In this document: positions 49,483 to 59,811 of the stretch, piece after piece
How the letters are laid out: the number at the start of each line of letters is the position of its first letter
How positions within the stretch are numbered: the stretch's first letter is position 1
Source of the DNA: Mycobacterium intracellulare ATCC 13950
Lineage (GTDB): Bacteria > Actinomycetota > Actinomycetes > Mycobacteriales > Mycobacteriaceae
Direction: 5' to 3'
DNA length: 64,000 nt
Assembly (NCBI RefSeq): GCF_000277125.1
Contig: NC_016946.1
Span: 2,790,001 to 2,854,000 of the forward strand
Translations under genes and position numbers: made by a program
Notes under the pieces: model-generated
Database searches by the model: none
What the model was told of the DNA's origin: nothing
Seen by the model: only the letters and a program-made list of their open reading frames with translations

Positions 49483-51807
49483 CTAGCGGAACACGCCGGG
49501 CAGGCTCAGGGTGGACAGCGTGTCATCCGACAGCGGGTTGTCGTTGACCATGTACGTCCACGTCGACGTCGGCCGCGCCAGCTTGGACAGGTCCAGTCCC
49601 GGCTCCTCCTCGAGGACGTTCGCGGTCTCGAAGGTCTGCTGGGCCGCCTCGATCGCGTCGGCGGCCAGCGACGCGAACGCGTCGACGGCCAACCGGTGAA
49701 ACTCGTCCAGCGGGTTCTGCCGGCCCAGCGCCCGCAGGTGGATGCTCTCGCGGATGTCGGCCAGGTAGGCCAGATGGTCGGCCCAGCCGCGGTCCAGGTG
49801 ATAGAGCATGATCTGCCGGCAGATCGTCTCGAGGCGTTCTTCGGAGATCTCCTCGGCCAGTTCCTCGTAGCGCTTGGGCGCCAGCTCGGCGAGCTCCTCG
49901 CGCGCGGTCGCGGTGCGCAGCAACGTATTTCGCCGATCGACGATGATGGCGCGCTGCTGGGCGATCAACTGGTTGTAGCGCCAGGTGTTCGCGTGCACGT
50001 CGAGCATGCGGCCCTCGGCGACCCGCTGGGCGTGGTCGAGCAGCCCGGCCGCCTTGGGGCTGACGATCCGGCCGTCCTCGTCGGTCTCCATCGGCAGTTT
50101 GTTGTGGTCCAGGTTGGCCGCCACGACGTCGTCTTCCCAGCTGGAGAAGAACACCGACGACCCCGGGTCGCCCTGCCGCCCGGCGCGGCCCCGCAGCTGG
50201 TTGTCCAGCCGCTCGGTGTGGTGCCGGCCGGTGCCGACGACGTGCAGCCCGCCCAGCTCGGCGACGCGGTCGTGGTCGGCCTCGTCGGAGCCGCCGAGCC
50301 GGATGTCGGTGCCGCGCCCGGCCATCTGCGTCGACACGGTGACCACGCCGAACTTGCCGGCCTCGGCGATGACCTGGGCCTCCTCGGCGTCGTTCTTCGC
50401 GTTGAGCACCACCGCGGGCACGCCGCGGCGCAGCAGCCGTTCGTGCAGGTCCTCGGATTCGGCGACATCGCGGGTGCCGACCAGCACCGGCTGCCCGGTC
50501 TCGTGGACGTCGGCGATGTGCGCGACGATCGCGTCGTTCTTGGCCGCGCCGGTGATGTAGACCCGGTCGGACTCGTCTTCGCGAATGTTGGGCTTGTTCG
50601 GCGGGATCGGCGACACACCGAGCTTGTAGAACTGGCGCAGCTGCTCACCGGCGGCCAGCGCGGTGCCGGTCATGCCGCACACGGTGGCGTAGCGGTTGAT
50701 CAGCGCCTGCACGGTGATGGTGTCGAGCACCTCGCCGGTTTCGGTGGTCTCGATGCCCTCCTTGGCCTCGACGGCGGCCTGCAGCCCGTCGGGCCAGCGC
50801 TGCAGCTGGGCGATGCGTCCGCGCGAGGAGTTGATCAGGTGCACCGCGTCGTCGCGCACGATGTAGTGCACGTCGCGCTGCAGCAGCACGTGCGCGTGCA
50901 GCGCGACGTTGACCTCCGTCAGCGTGGTGCCGACGTGCTCCTCGGAGTACAGGTCGATGCCGCCGAGCGCCTTTTCGACCTTGCGCGCGCCGGCGTCGGT
51001 CAGGTGGACGTTGCGGCTGTCGGAGTCCGTGTCGAAATCGGTGTCGGCGTTGAGTTCACCGACCAGCTTGATGATTTCGAGCCGCGGGGTCTCCCGATGC
51101 GTGGTTCCCGCCAGCACCAGCGGCACCAGCGCCTCGTCGACCAGCACCGAGTCGGCCTCGTCGATGAGGGCCACGTCGGGGTTGGGCGACACCAGGTCGT
51201 CGACGTCGGTCACCAGCTGATCGCGCAGCACGTCGAAGCCGATCTCGTTGACCGAGGCGTAGGTGACGTCGCAGCCGTAGGCGGCCCGGCGCTCCTCGCT
51301 GGTCGATTCGGCGGTGATCCAGCCGACCGACAGCCCCATGGCTTCGATCAGCGGACCCATCCATTCGGCGTCACGGCGCGCCAGGTAGTCGTTGATCGTC
51401 ACCACGTGCACGTGCCGCCCGGCGATCGCGTACCCGGCGGCGGCGATCGCGCCGGCCAGGGTCTTGCCCTCGCCGGTGGCCATCTCGATCACGTCGCCGG
51501 CCAGCATCCGCAGCGCCCCGAGCAGCTGAACGTCGAACGGCCGCAACCCGCTCGCCCGTTCGGCGGCCTCGCGGGCGATGGCGAGGAACTGCGGGATGTC
51601 CTCGGAGTCGGCGAGGTCCTCGAGGTTGAGCAGCCCGGCCGCCTTGCGCAGCTGCTCGTCGCTCAGACCGGCCGCCTCGCCGTCGTATTCCGAGGAGTCG
51701 TTGACCTGGGTGAGGGAGCGGCTGCGGTCCTTTTCGGTGCTGGCGCCGAGCAGCTTCCAAAAGCGGCTGCTCAGCCGTCCGGGTTGAGCGCGGGTCGTCT
51801 TAGGCAC
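49483..51807 (-). CDS. secA2: Accessory Sec ATPase SecA2
   Basis: A 774-residue SecA paralogue, Rv1821-like (about 808 in M. tuberculosis). Walker A is MATGEGKT, the DEAD box is [10 protein letters not shown], and [15 protein letters not shown] plus [15 protein letters not shown] are motifs of the second nucleotide-binding domain. Compared with SecA1 it is shorter and lacks the C-terminal zinc-binding tail. SecA2 exports a subset of proteins needed for growth in macrophages (known in M. tuberculosis). The start is GTG 51807. It is the first gene of the long minus-strand block. Confidence 0.96.
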   Translation of the reverse strand: MPKTTRAQPGRLSSRFWKLLGASTEKDRSRSLTQVNDSSEYDGEAAGLSDEQLRKAAGLLNLEDLADSEDIPQFLAIAREAAERASGLRPFDVQLLGALRMLAGDVIEMATGEGKTLAGAIAAAGYAIAGRHVHVVTINDYLARRDAEWMGPLIEAMGLSVGWITAESTSEERRAAYGCDVTYASVNEIGFDVLRDQLVTDVDDLVSPNPDVALIDEADSVLVDEALVPLVLAGTTHRETPRLEIIKLVGELNADTDFDTDSDSRNVHLTDAGARKVEKALGGIDLYSEEHVGTTLTEVNVALHAHVLLQRDVHYIVRDDAVHLINSSRGRIAQLQRWPDGLQAAVEAKEGIETTETGEVLDTITVQALINRYATVCGMTGTALAAGEQLRQFYKLGVSPIPPNKPNIREDESDRVYITGAAKNDAIVAHIADVHETGQPVLVGTRDVAESEDLHERLLRRGVPAVVLNAKNDAEEAQVIAEAGKFGVVTVSTQMAGRGTDIRLGGSDEADHDRVAELGGLHVVGTGRHHTERLDNQLRGRAGRQGDPGSSVFFSSWEDDVVAANLDHNKLPMETDEDGRIVSPKAAGLLDHAQRVAEGRMLDVHANTWRYNQLIAQQRAIIVDRRNTLLRTATAREELAELAPKRYEELAEEISEERLETICRQIMLYHLDRGWADHLAYLADIRESIHLRALGRQNPLDEFHRLAVDAFASLAADAIEAAQQTFETANVLEEEPGLDLSKLARPTSTWTYMVNDNPLSDDTLSTLSLPGVFR

Positions 51808-51844
51808 AGGTCAACGGTACGCGGTGGGCTGCGGCGCCCACTCA

Positions 51845-53488
51845 TCATGCGAGGTTGGATCGGCGTGGATAGGCGATGTCCGGGTCGGTGAGCACGTTGA
51901 CGACGGCGGGCATTCCGCTGGCGAAGGCGCGCTCCAGGGCGGGCCGCAGCTCGCCGGGTGCGGCCACCAGCTCGCCGTGGGCGCCCAGGGCGCGCGCCAC
52001 CTCGTCGTAGCGGGTCCCCGGGCGCAGTTCGGCCACCACCGAATAGCCGTACAAGGCTTCCATGGGGTGCTTTTCGAGGCCCCAGATGCCGTTGTTGCCG
52101 ATCACGGACACGACGGGCACGTTGTGCCGGACCAAGGTGTCCCATTCCATGCCGCTGAAGCCGAACGCGCCGTCGCCTTGCAGCAGCACCACCTGGCGCT
52201 GCGGCCGGGCCAGCTTGGCGGCCAGGGCGTAGCCGGGCCCCGAACCCAGGCAGCCGAAGGGGCCGCTGTCCAGCCAGCACCCCGGCAGGTAGCTGTCGAT
52301 CACCCGGCCGGCGTAGGAGCCGAAGTCGCCGGCATCGATGACGACGATGGCGTCGCGGTCCAGCATGGGCGCCAACTCCGCGTACACCCGCATGGGGTGC
52401 AGCGGGACGCGGTCGTCGGCGAGCTCGGCGTTCTCCTTGGCGCGCGCGGCGGTCTCGGCCGCCCGGAGTTCCTCGACCCAGTCTCGGTGCCCGGCGCCCC
52501 CGGCGGTGGCCAGCGCCGCCAGGATCGTCAGCAGGTCACCGTAGAGCTCGGCCTGCACCGGCCGCGGATGGCGGCGCTCGGGTTGGACACGGTCGACCAC
52601 GACGAGCTGGGTCTGTTGCCCGAACACCGCGCCGAAGCCGAGCCGGAAATCCATCGGCACGCCGACGATCAGCGCAACGTCGGCCTCCCCCAACGCTTTT
52701 CCGCGAACCCGGGAGAACGCCAACGGGTGGTCGGCCGCGACCGCGCCGCGGGCCATCCCGTTCATCAGCACCGGGATCTGGAGTTCCTCCGCCAGGCGCA
52801 GCAGTGCGGCTTCGCCGTGTCCCCACCACACGTTGGTGCCGGCCATGATCACCGGGCGCTTCGCCGCGGCCAGGAGACCGACGGCCCGGGTCAGCGCCCG
52901 GTCATCGGGTGCGGGTCCCGGCGGCACGTCGATAAGCGCCCCGGGGCGCGGGCCGTCGTCCGACATGGAGAACACGTGGTCCATCGGGAAGTCGACGAAT
53001 CCCACGCCCGACGGCGCGCCGACCGCGGCGCGCAACGCGTCATCGACGAGCCGCCCGGCGTCGGCCGCCGATTGCGCGGTGGCGGCGAAGCGGGCCAGCG
53101 GCGCGACGAACGGCACGTGGTCGATCTCCTGCAGCGAGCCCATCCCCCAGCGCTGGGCCGGCGCCCGGCCGCCCAGCACCACGAGGGGCGACTGGTTCTG
53201 CTGCGCCGCCGCCATCGCGCTCATCCCGTTGGTGACGCCCGGCCCCGCGGTCAGCGCCGCCACGCCCGGGACCCTGGTCACCTTCGACCAGCCCTCGGCG
53301 GCGAAGGTCGCGGTCTGTTCGTGGCGGGTGTCGATCAGCCGGATACCCTCGTCGCGGCAGCCGTCGTAGATCGAGAACAGGTGACCGCCGGACAGCGTGA
53401 AGACGGTGTCGATTCCGCTGGCTTTGAGCCGGCGCGCGACGAGTCGGCCGGCATGTACGGTCTGGCTGGACGGAGCGTCGATGCTCAT
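51845..53488 (-). CDS. ilvG: Thiamine-diphosphate enzyme, acetolactate synthase IlvG-like
   Basis: A 547-residue TPP enzyme, Rv1820-like and the same length. Catalytic Glu lies in [15 protein letters not shown]. The central domain has [15 protein letters not shown], and the TPP-Mg site is [19 protein letters not shown] with NN in SVIGNNGIW. It would be a large-subunit acetolactate synthase or a related 2-oxoacid decarboxylase; no small subunit gene is beside it, so branched-chain amino acid synthesis is not proven. It lies 37 bp upstream of secA2 on the same strand and divergent from bacA. Confidence 0.9.
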   Translation of the reverse strand: MSIDAPSSQTVHAGRLVARRLKASGIDTVFTLSGGHLFSIYDGCRDEGIRLIDTRHEQTATFAAEGWSKVTRVPGVAALTAGPGVTNGMSAMAAAQQNQSPLVVLGGRAPAQRWGMGSLQEIDHVPFVAPLARFAATAQSAADAGRLVDDALRAAVGAPSGVGFVDFPMDHVFSMSDDGPRPGALIDVPPGPAPDDRALTRAVGLLAAAKRPVIMAGTNVWWGHGEAALLRLAEELQIPVLMNGMARGAVAADHPLAFSRVRGKALGEADVALIVGVPMDFRLGFGAVFGQQTQLVVVDRVQPERRHPRPVQAELYGDLLTILAALATAGGAGHRDWVEELRAAETAARAKENAELADDRVPLHPMRVYAELAPMLDRDAIVVIDAGDFGSYAGRVIDSYLPGCWLDSGPFGCLGSGPGYALAAKLARPQRQVVLLQGDGAFGFSGMEWDTLVRHNVPVVSVIGNNGIWGLEKHPMEALYGYSVVAELRPGTRYDEVARALGAHGELVAAPGELRPALERAFASGMPAVVNVLTDPDIAYPRRSNLA

Positions 53489-53510
53489 CTGCGCAGCCTA
53501 TCGACAACCG

Positions 53511-53544
53511 CTCGGGTAGCTTGCGGGCTCGGGTAGCTTGCGGG
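53511..53544. repeat. 17-bp perfect tandem duplication between ilvG and bacA
   Basis: The unit CTCGGGTAGCTTGCGGG occurs at 53511-53527 and again at 53528-53544, in the 87-bp divergent promoter gap. It could shift promoter spacing if copy number changed. Confidence 0.75.
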
Positions 53545-53575
53545 GAAGTGCCGACCTCAGAAGGAGACGCCGAAA

Positions 53576-55495
53576 TTGGACACGAAGCTCTTCAAACCGT
53601 CCATTGATTGGTCGTCGGCATTTCAGGACTCCCTGCGGTGGCTCGCCATCGCGTGGGTCATCGGTGCCGTCTGTCTGCTGGCCGCGCTGGTCGCCGCCAG
53701 GTACCTGACCCCGTGGGGCCGTCAATTCTGGCGGATCACGCGCGGCTACTTCGTCGGGCCGACCAGCGTCAAGGCATGGCTGGGACTCGGCGTGCTGCTA
53801 CTGCTGGTGCTGTTCTCGGTCCGGCTCAACGTGCTGTTCAGCTATCAGAGCAACGACATGTACACGGCTTTGCAGGTGGCACTCAAGGGGCTCGCCACGG
53901 GCAACGAGGAAGTCAAACACTCGGGGATCCACAACTTTTGGGTCTCGCTGGGGATTTTCATCCTGCTGGCGGCCATCTTCATCGCCCGTGTGATCCTCGA
54001 CATCTACCTGACGCAGCGGTTCATCATCGCCTGGCGCATGTGGCTGACGGGCCATCTCACCGACGACTGGCTCGCGGGCCGGGCCTACTACCGGGATCTG
54101 TTCATCGACAAGACCATTGACAACCCAGATCAGCGCATCCAACAAGATATCGACATCTTCACCGCGGGGGTGGGCGGCACCCCGAACATCCCGTCCAACG
54201 GGACGACCAGCACCCTGCTGTTCGGTGCCGTCAACGCGGTGGCATCGGTGATCTCGTTCGCCGCGATCCTGTGGAACCTGTCCGGGGACTTCAATCTCTT
54301 CGGTGTGAACGTGCCGCGTGCGATGTTCTGGACCGTCCTGGTCTATGTCTTGATCGTGACGGTGGTCGCGATTTGGCTTGGGCGCCCGCTGATTTGGCTG
54401 AGCTTCAACAACGAGAAACTCAACGCCGCATTCCGTTACGCCCTGGTGCGGTTGCGCGACGCCGCGGAGGCGGTGGGCTTCTACCGTGGCGAGCGCGTCG
54501 AACGTACCCAATTGTGGCGGCGCTTCACGCCGATCATCGACAACTACCGCAGGTACGTGCGCCGGACCATTATCTTCAACGGATGGAACTGGTCGGCGAC
54601 GCAGACCATCATTCCGCTGCCGTTGGCGATTCAGGCGCCGCGCCTGTTCACCGGGGAGATCGCCTTCGGCGATGTTACCCAGACCGCGCAGGCTTTCGGC
54701 AACATCAACGACTCACTGTCGTTCTTCCGCAACAACTATGACGCGTTCGCGGCCTTCCGGGCGGCGATCATCCGGTTGCACGGCCTCGTCGACGCCAACG
54801 ACAAGGGGCGCGCGCTGCCCACCATCCTCGTCAAACCCAGCGAGGAGACCGCCGTAGAACTGCGCGGCATCGAGGTGCGCACGCCGGAGGGCGACCAGCT
54901 GGTCGACTCTTTGGACATCCAGCTCGACCTGGGCGACAGCCTGGTGATCACCGGACGCTCCGGAGCGGGCAAGACGACGCTGCTGCGCAGCCTGGCCGAA
55001 TTGTGGCCCTACGCCTCGGGAACGCTGTGCCGTCCGGATGGCGACAACGAGACGATGTTCTTGTCGCAGTTGCCATATGTGCCGCTCGGCACGTTGCGCA
55101 CCGTGGTGTGTTACCCGAATTCGCCGGACGGCGTCGCCGATGACCAACTGCGCGACGTGCTCACCAAGGTTGTTCTGGCGCCGCTCATCAGCCGGTTGGA
55201 CGAGGAGCAGGACTGGGCCAAAGTGCTGTCCCCCGGCGAGCAGCAGCGCGTCGCGTTTGCGCGCGTCCTGCTCACCCGGCCGAAGGCGGTCTTCCTCGAC
55301 GAGGCGACTTCCGCGCTGGACAGCGGCCTGGAATACGCGCTGTACCAACTGGTTCGGGCGGAGCTGCCGGAATGCGTGCTCGTGAGCGTGAGCCATCGGC
55401 CCGCCGTCGAGCAGCACCACGAGCAGCAGCTGCAACTTCTCGGCGGCGGCGCGTGGCAGCTGGGGCCGGTCGAAAAGGAGCCCGCGCAGGTCTAG
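53576..55495 (+). CDS. bacA: BacA/SbmA-type ABC transporter (vitamin B12 and peptides)
   Basis: A 639-residue fused ABC transporter, Rv1819c-like and identical in length. Residues 1-420 form the SbmA/BacA transmembrane domain ([40 protein letters not shown]). The ATPase follows with Walker [23 protein letters not shown] and [12 protein letters not shown]. In M. tuberculosis it imports cobalamin and hydrophilic peptides such as bleomycin. The start is TTG 53576 with AAGGAG nine bases upstream; it gives the homologous [10 protein letters not shown] start. Confidence 0.95.
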   Translation: MDTKLFKPSIDWSSAFQDSLRWLAIAWVIGAVCLLAALVAARYLTPWGRQFWRITRGYFVGPTSVKAWLGLGVLLLLVLFSVRLNVLFSYQSNDMYTALQVALKGLATGNEEVKHSGIHNFWVSLGIFILLAAIFIARVILDIYLTQRFIIAWRMWLTGHLTDDWLAGRAYYRDLFIDKTIDNPDQRIQQDIDIFTAGVGGTPNIPSNGTTSTLLFGAVNAVASVISFAAILWNLSGDFNLFGVNVPRAMFWTVLVYVLIVTVVAIWLGRPLIWLSFNNEKLNAAFRYALVRLRDAAEAVGFYRGERVERTQLWRRFTPIIDNYRRYVRRTIIFNGWNWSATQTIIPLPLAIQAPRLFTGEIAFGDVTQTAQAFGNINDSLSFFRNNYDAFAAFRAAIIRLHGLVDANDKGRALPTILVKPSEETAVELRGIEVRTPEGDQLVDSLDIQLDLGDSLVITGRSGAGKTTLLRSLAELWPYASGTLCRPDGDNETMFLSQLPYVPLGTLRTVVCYPNSPDGVADDQLRDVLTKVVLAPLISRLDEEQDWAKVLSPGEQQRVAFARVLLTRPKAVFLDEATSALDSGLEYALYQLVRAELPECVLVSVSHRPAVEQHHEQQLQLLGGGAWQLGPVEKEPAQV

Positions 55496-55508
55496 CGGCT
55501 ACGCTGCC

Positions 55509-55620
55509 CCGGCGCTGGGTCGTCGCGCGCCTACGCTCCCCCGGCCCGCCGCGCCGCGTGCGTTCCGGCGCTGGGTCGTCGCGCGCCTACGCTCCCCCGG
55601 CCCGCCGCGCCGCGTGCGTT
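55509..55620. repeat. 56-bp tandem duplication over the 3' end of the flavoprotein gene
   Basis: A 56-bp unit occurs at 55509-55564 and 55565-55620, identical as far as I can read. The right copy holds the last codons and the TAG stop of the flavoprotein gene (stop 55587-55589); the left copy is a non-coding duplicate beyond the stop. Confidence 0.8.
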
Positions 55621-57080
55621 CCGGCGCGGCGCCCGAAGAACGAACCCTCACCCAGCTGTGTCCCGCTGGCGTAACCCTTGCCGTCCTGGGCGAGGTTGGA
55701 CGCGCAGGCGCCGGCGGCATACAGGCCGGGCACCACGGTGCCGTCGTCCCGTTGCACCTCACCGTCGACGGTCACCGCGAGGCCGCCGATCGTGAAGCCC
55801 GAGTACATCGCGCGGCCGAGCGACAAATCGAACACCGCCCACGGCCCATTGTCTTGCGGCGCAAGGAATTCCGGCTGCTTGTGGAAATCGGGATCCTCAC
55901 CGGCGGCGGCGAACTCGTTGTAGCGGTCCAGCGTGGCCGCGAGGTTGCCGGCCGGGATGCCAAGCGCGGCTTCCATTTCCGCGATCGTCTCGTAGCCATC
56001 GAGGAAACGGATCAGCGGCATCGCGGGCATCTCGGTGTGCGCCTCGTCGACGATCAGGTAGGCGGTCTGCTCCGGCTGCTCGAGCACGAACGCCGAGGTG
56101 CGCGAATGGTAGGAGTCCTCGGCGACGAAGCGCTTGCCCTCCTTGTTGACGATGACACCGGTCAGCAGGATTTCGGGCGGGTAGGCCGCCGCGGTGATGA
56201 ACAGCTCGTCCATGTGCTTGGTGGCCCCGCCCGCCGAGACCCCCATCCGGATGGACAGCCCGTCGTCGTTGGGGTTGCCCAGGATGTAGGGCGCCGCCAG
56301 CCCGTGATGCTTGGTGCGCCGCGGCTGGCCCAATGCGGGAGTGTGCTCGGCGACCATCTCCGGATTCATCGCGAAGCCACCGGCCGCGATGATGACGGCC
56401 TTGGCCTTGATGGCGCCCGTTTCGGTGAAGTGCTTCCAGGCGACGCCCACCACGGCGCCGTCGTCGTCCAGGATCAGATTGGTCGCCCCGGTCTCGTAGC
56501 GGGTCTGCACGCCCAGGGCGTCGGCGCGTTTCACCAGCAGGTCGATGACCATGGCCGCGCCGCCCAGCTCGCCGGGGACCGGCACGGAGTGCCCGCGCGG
56601 CGCCGGCTTGGCCCGCTCGCAGAAGGGCCACACCTTTTCGTTGCCCGTGTAGCTGAGGCCCTCGGTGCCCGGCGGCACGACGACTTTGCCCGGGTAGTAG
56701 CTGCGCTCGAACTGAAAGCCCAAGTCTTCCAGCCAGTTGAAATGCTCGACGCTGCCGTCGCAGTAGGCGCGGATCTTGTCGAGTTCGGGCTCACGCGACA
56801 CCTCGACGAGGTACTTGTACATCTCCTCGGCGGAGTCGTCCTGGCCGGTCGCCTGCTGCACCGCGGTCCCGCCGCCGAGGTAAAAGTGCCCTCCGGCAAG
56901 GGAAGTGGTGCCGCCGGCCGCGGCCGCGCGTTCGAGCACGAGCACCCGCGCCCCTTCGGCCGCCGCACTGACCGCGGCGCAGCCGCCGGCGATGCCGAAG
57001 CCGATCACCAACACGTCGACCTCGTCGGACCACGACGTCACGTCGTTGGCGCTGACTGTTGGCGGTATTTCGGTGCTCAT
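55587..57080 (-). CDS. FAD-binding flavoprotein, fumarate reductase/ketosteroid dehydrogenase-like (Rv1817-like)
   Basis: A 497-residue flavoprotein. The FAD dinucleotide motif GFGIAGGCAAVSAAAEG is near residue 28, followed by ERAAAAGGTTSLAGGHFYLGG, a substrate-domain signature TAYLIVDEAHTEMP and the C-terminal FAD closure VPGLYAAGACASNLAQDGKGYASGTQ. Together these place it with fumarate reductase / 3-ketosteroid-1-dehydrogenase relatives. ATG 57080 was chosen because AGGAGG is ten bases upstream; GTG 57089 lies one base after that site. A VOC-family gene precedes it (49-bp gap), so the two are probably one unit. The substrate is unknown. Confidence 0.88.
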   Translation of the reverse strand: MSTEIPPTVSANDVTSWSDEVDVLVIGFGIAGGCAAVSAAAEGARVLVLERAAAAGGTTSLAGGHFYLGGGTAVQQATGQDDSAEEMYKYLVEVSREPELDKIRAYCDGSVEHFNWLEDLGFQFERSYYPGKVVVPPGTEGLSYTGNEKVWPFCERAKPAPRGHSVPVPGELGGAAMVIDLLVKRADALGVQTRYETGATNLILDDDGAVVGVAWKHFTETGAIKAKAVIIAAGGFAMNPEMVAEHTPALGQPRRTKHHGLAAPYILGNPNDDGLSIRMGVSAGGATKHMDELFITAAAYPPEILLTGVIVNKEGKRFVAEDSYHSRTSAFVLEQPEQTAYLIVDEAHTEMPAMPLIRFLDGYETIAEMEAALGIPAGNLAATLDRYNEFAAAGEDPDFHKQPEFLAPQDNGPWAVFDLSLGRAMYSGFTIGGLAVTVDGEVQRDDGTVVPGLYAAGACASNLAQDGKGYASGTQLGEGSFFGRRAGTHAARRAGGA

Positions 57081-57129
57081 TGGCGCCACTCCTCCTGATC
57101 GCTCTGCTTTGCATCGTCGCCGGCGCGGC

Positions 57130-57633
57130 TCATCGCCGCTGCTCCTGTTTGATGTAGTCGTAAAACGCCCTCATTTCGGGCGCGATGTATGCGAACTCCA
57201 CAAACGGCACGCCCGCTTGCGGCGCCGCGACGTAGGCGAATTGGATTCCGCCGGGCATCACGCCTTGCTGCACGACCGCGGCGCCCCGCTCGGCGGCCTG
57301 GACCAGCGCCGCCTCGAATTGCTCGGGGCTTTCGGCCTCCATGCAGATGTGGTGCAAACCGGCCCCGCACTCGCGCAAAAAGTCACTATAGATGTTCTCG
57401 CCCCGCACCGGTTGGATCAGCTCCAGCTGCATGTCACCGAGATAGCTCAGAGAGATGCTGGCGATGAAATCGGCGGGCTTGCCGTGATAGCTGCAGGCGT
57501 CCGGAGCAAAGTGCACGTCGGGGATGCGCACCCACTTCCTGACGCCTAACAGGCCGGTGAGCGCCGTTTCTGTCGCGTCGAGGTCGGTGGTAACCCAGGC
57601 GATCTGCGTCGGCGACTCGAGAAGAGGGGTCAT
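57130..57633 (-). CDS. VOC (glyoxalase/dioxygenase fold) family protein
   Basis: A 167-residue protein with the paired beta-alpha-beta fold of vicinal-oxygen-chelate enzymes. TQIAWVTTDLDATETAL opens the first module and AGLHHICMEAESPEQFEAAL the second. Candidate metal ligands are His in GLHHIC and Glu in VEFAYI. I do not recall a homologue at this place in M. tuberculosis. ATG 57633 is preferred to the longer frame. It lies between a TetR gene and the flavoprotein gene on the same strand. Confidence 0.82.
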   Translation of the reverse strand: MTPLLESPTQIAWVTTDLDATETALTGLLGVRKWVRIPDVHFAPDACSYHGKPADFIASISLSYLGDMQLELIQPVRGENIYSDFLRECGAGLHHICMEAESPEQFEAALVQAAERGAAVVQQGVMPGGIQFAYVAAPQAGVPFVEFAYIAPEMRAFYDYIKQEQRR

Positions 57634-57722
57634 CGTCTCGCACAATAGTCCAGCCGCCGCGCCGCCAGAAAGGGGCCGAACGACTTTGCCATGCCGAATC
57701 GTTCCGCGCCCGAAATCCCGGG

Positions 57723-57736
57723 GTGAACACGTTCTA
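57723..57736. promoter_or_regulatory. KstR-like palindrome upstream of the VOC/flavoprotein genes
   Basis: The 14-bp site matches seven of eight fixed positions of the TNNAACNNGTTNNA consensus (GAACACGTTC core); the first T is G. It lies 90 bp upstream of the VOC start. It could be bound by KstR or by the adjacent TetR protein. Confidence 0.4.
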
Positions 57737-57768
57737 ATTCGCGCCCTGTCCCGCCGGCCTCCAAGGCG

Positions 57769-58470
57769 TCAATGCTGGGCGAGCACGTCCACCAGGAGTC
57801 GCACCTGGGTGTCGAAGATCGCTTCCGGGTCGGTCAGGGTGTCGGCGCCGTATTGCCCGAACACCTCCAGGCTGATGGCACCGAGCACCCCGGCCCACAA
57901 CAAAAAGCACTTGGCAAGCACCTGATCGTCACCGGGAAATCCGAATTCGTGCCGGATGCGTTCGAAGTCCGACGACATCGGTTGCGGCGCAAGGTCGTTG
58001 GTCAGGCGAATGTCCCCGGTGGCGATTCCGGACGCGACGGCGTCGAACAAGGCCGCGACGACCCGGGTGCCGACGGCCACCGTGCGCTCCGGAGGCGCGT
58101 GATAACCGGGGACCGGGCTGCCGTACAGGAGCGCCCAGCACGCGGGGTGCGCGACGGCCCACCGTCGGGTCGCCCTCGCGATGGCGATGACGTCGTCGCT
58201 CCACAGTTCTCCCACGGTTTCGCGGGCGCGTTCCACGGTGTCGGCCAGGTCGGAATAGGCGTCGACCAGCAGCAAGGTCAGCAACTCGTCGCGGCTGGCG
58301 ACGTACCGGTACACCGCCGAGGAGACCATGCCCAGGTCGCGGGCAATCGCGCGCACCGACAGTCCGGGCGCACCGCGTTCCACCAGCTGGCGGCGACCGA
58401 GTTCGATGATGCGCGCCTCGATCTGTTCCCGCGACTGCTGGCGTTTGCCCACGCGGTCAGTCTGACACAA
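57769..58470 (-). CDS. TetR-family transcriptional regulator, Rv1816-like
   Basis: A 233-residue regulator, close to the 234 residues of Rv1816. The HTH is near residues 25-55 (GLSVRAIARDLGMVSSAVYRYVASRDEL). The C-terminal domain (TetR_C-type) includes ATRRWAVAHPACWALLYGSPVPGYHAP, a segment typical of the WHG-type TetR group. ATG 58470 is divergent from the deazaflavin-type reductase. Two similar palindromes (58472-58488 and 58524-58540) lie in the 104-bp gap between them. Confidence 0.9.
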   Translation of the reverse strand: MCQTDRVGKRQQSREQIEARIIELGRRQLVERGAPGLSVRAIARDLGMVSSAVYRYVASRDELLTLLLVDAYSDLADTVERARETVGELWSDDVIAIARATRRWAVAHPACWALLYGSPVPGYHAPPERTVAVGTRVVAALFDAVASGIATGDIRLTNDLAPQPMSSDFERIRHEFGFPGDDQVLAKCFLLWAGVLGAISLEVFGQYGADTLTDPEAIFDTQVRLLVDVLAQH

Positions 58471-58471
58471 C

Positions 58472-58488
58472 CGAGAACGCTGCTCTTG
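58472..58488. promoter_or_regulatory. Candidate TetR operator, copy 1
   Basis: The 17-bp site abuts the TetR start and agrees at 14 of 17 positions with the perfect palindrome at 58524-58540. The two sites are 52 bp apart, about five helical turns. Confidence 0.45.
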
Positions 58489-58523
58489 CTTTCCGAACCG
58501 GGGTGTGGCAGCGTCATCAAAAG

Positions 58524-58540
58524 CGAGAGCGCCGCTCTCG
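58524..58540. promoter_or_regulatory. Candidate TetR operator, copy 2 (perfect palindrome)
   Basis: Eight-base arms CGAGAGCG and CGCTCTCG around one central base form a perfect palindrome, 35 bp upstream of the reductase start. It is the likely site of repression of both divergent genes by the adjacent TetR protein. Confidence 0.55.
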
Positions 58541-58574
58541 TTAATTCCGAGGAGCTTCGCCGGAAGGACCCGCC

Positions 58575-59021
58575 ATGCCCACGCGCTATGAAGAGCCGAA
58601 CCGGGCCGCCCGCGCGGCCAACGTGGTGATCCGCTGGCTTGCCGACGCGGGCATCAGCATCGCCGGCACCCGTGCGCTGCGCGTTCGTGGGCGCAAGTCG
58701 GGCAAGCAGCGCGCGGTCGTGGTCAACCTGCTGACCGTCGACGGGGTGGACTACCTGGTCTCGCCCCGCGGCGACACCCAGTGGGCGCGCAACCTCCGGG
58801 CCGCGGCCGTCGTCGAGGTGGGTCCCCGGTGGCGCCGGCACCGCGTTCGCGCCACCGAGGTCGACGACGCGGCCAAGCCCGATCTGCTGCGGCACTACCT
58901 GTCCCGGTGGTACTGGCAGGTCAAGGACTACGTCGCGGGGCTGACGCCGGACAGCAGCGACGAGGAGTTCCGCGCCGCGGCGCCCACGATTCCGGTGTTC
59001 GCGCTGACCAAGGCGGGCTAA
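58575..59021 (+). CDS. Nitroreductase/deazaflavin-dependent (Ddn-like) family protein
   Basis: A 148-residue split-barrel protein. GRKSGKQRAVVVNLLTVDGV and YLVSPRGDTQWARNLRA follow the F420H2-dependent Ddn/DUF385 family, which includes quinone reductases and the pretomanid-activating enzyme. ATG 58575 follows the two operator-like palindromes. It is divergent from the TetR regulator and is its probable target (inference). Cofactor F420 is a family-level inference. Confidence 0.85.
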   Translation: MPTRYEEPNRAARAANVVIRWLADAGISIAGTRALRVRGRKSGKQRAVVVNLLTVDGVDYLVSPRGDTQWARNLRAAAVVEVGPRWRRHRVRATEVDDAAKPDLLRHYLSRWYWQVKDYVAGLTPDSSDEEFRAAAPTIPVFALTKAG

Positions 59022-59039
59022 CGGCGTCCGATCGGGGCC

Positions 59040-59717
59040 CTAACGGGCGTTGTCCCGCGCCCCGAGATCCTCGCGAACCTGCTGCGAGGTGGCCCCCCAC
59101 GACACCGCCGCCGGGAAGTCCCCCCACACGCTGTTGAAGATCCCGACGAGCTGTCCCGGACCGCCACCGGGCGCCAGATACACCGGCCCGCCGGAGTCGC
59201 CGTTGTGGCTCTGCACGCCGTTGGACATGGTGAACCAGCCGTTGTTCACGCTCTGCACCGTCCCGCAGGTCTCCCCGGTGATCACGCCGTAGTGACAGAT
59301 CGGCTGCCCGGGCGCCAGCGAAAGTCCGGGGTCGGAGACCAGCGGACGACCGCTCGGCAGGATGTTGTTCGCCGTGACGTCGTTGTCCAGCACGATCGCT
59401 TCGTAATCGTTGATCACCTGGCTCGTGGACACCGTCGTCCCGCTGGGGGTGTTGTCCCGGAAGGCCGCCAGGCGGCCGATGACGGTGCCGCCCCGATCCG
59501 TGACCACTCCGCCCCCGCCGCGGCAGTGCCCCGCGGTGAACGCGACCTTCAGGGCGGGGTCGACGTATCCCAACGTGCAGACGCGGTTGTCCTGGCGTAT
59601 CTCCATGCCCGGATACACCAGGACATCGGCCTTTGCCGGCGCGGCCGGCAGCAAGGAGGCGAGCGCGGCGACAGTAACCGACGCGGCGAAGGCGCGCGTT
59701 GCCAGGCGATGCACCAT
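59040..59717 (-). CDS. Secreted trypsin-like serine protease family protein, Rv1815-like
   Basis: A 225-residue protein with a signal peptide of about 30 residues (cleavage after AKA). The chymotrypsin-fold triad is visible: His64 in TAGHC, Asp104 in NDYEAI, and Ser175 in GDSGGP. Cysteines at 47, 65, 141 and 151 could form two disulphides. ATG 59717 was chosen for the signal peptide; the longer frame adds 21 residues with no signal. It is convergent with the Ddn-like gene (18-bp gap). Confidence 0.9.
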   Translation of the reverse strand: MVHRLATRAFAASVTVAALASLLPAAPAKADVLVYPGMEIRQDNRVCTLGYVDPALKVAFTAGHCRGGGGVVTDRGGTVIGRLAAFRDNTPSGTTVSTSQVINDYEAIVLDNDVTANNILPSGRPLVSDPGLSLAPGQPICHYGVITGETCGTVQSVNNGWFTMSNGVQSHNGDSGGPVYLAPGGGPGQLVGIFNSVWGDFPAAVSWGATSQQVREDLGARDNAR

Positions 59718-59811
59718 GAACTCCGATCCATCGGGCGGACACCGACGGGAGGTCGAGGTTACGGCGTAACCGTCCTCCACGTTCAGCTTTTCGCGCCGCG
59801 CAGCGCCGATG

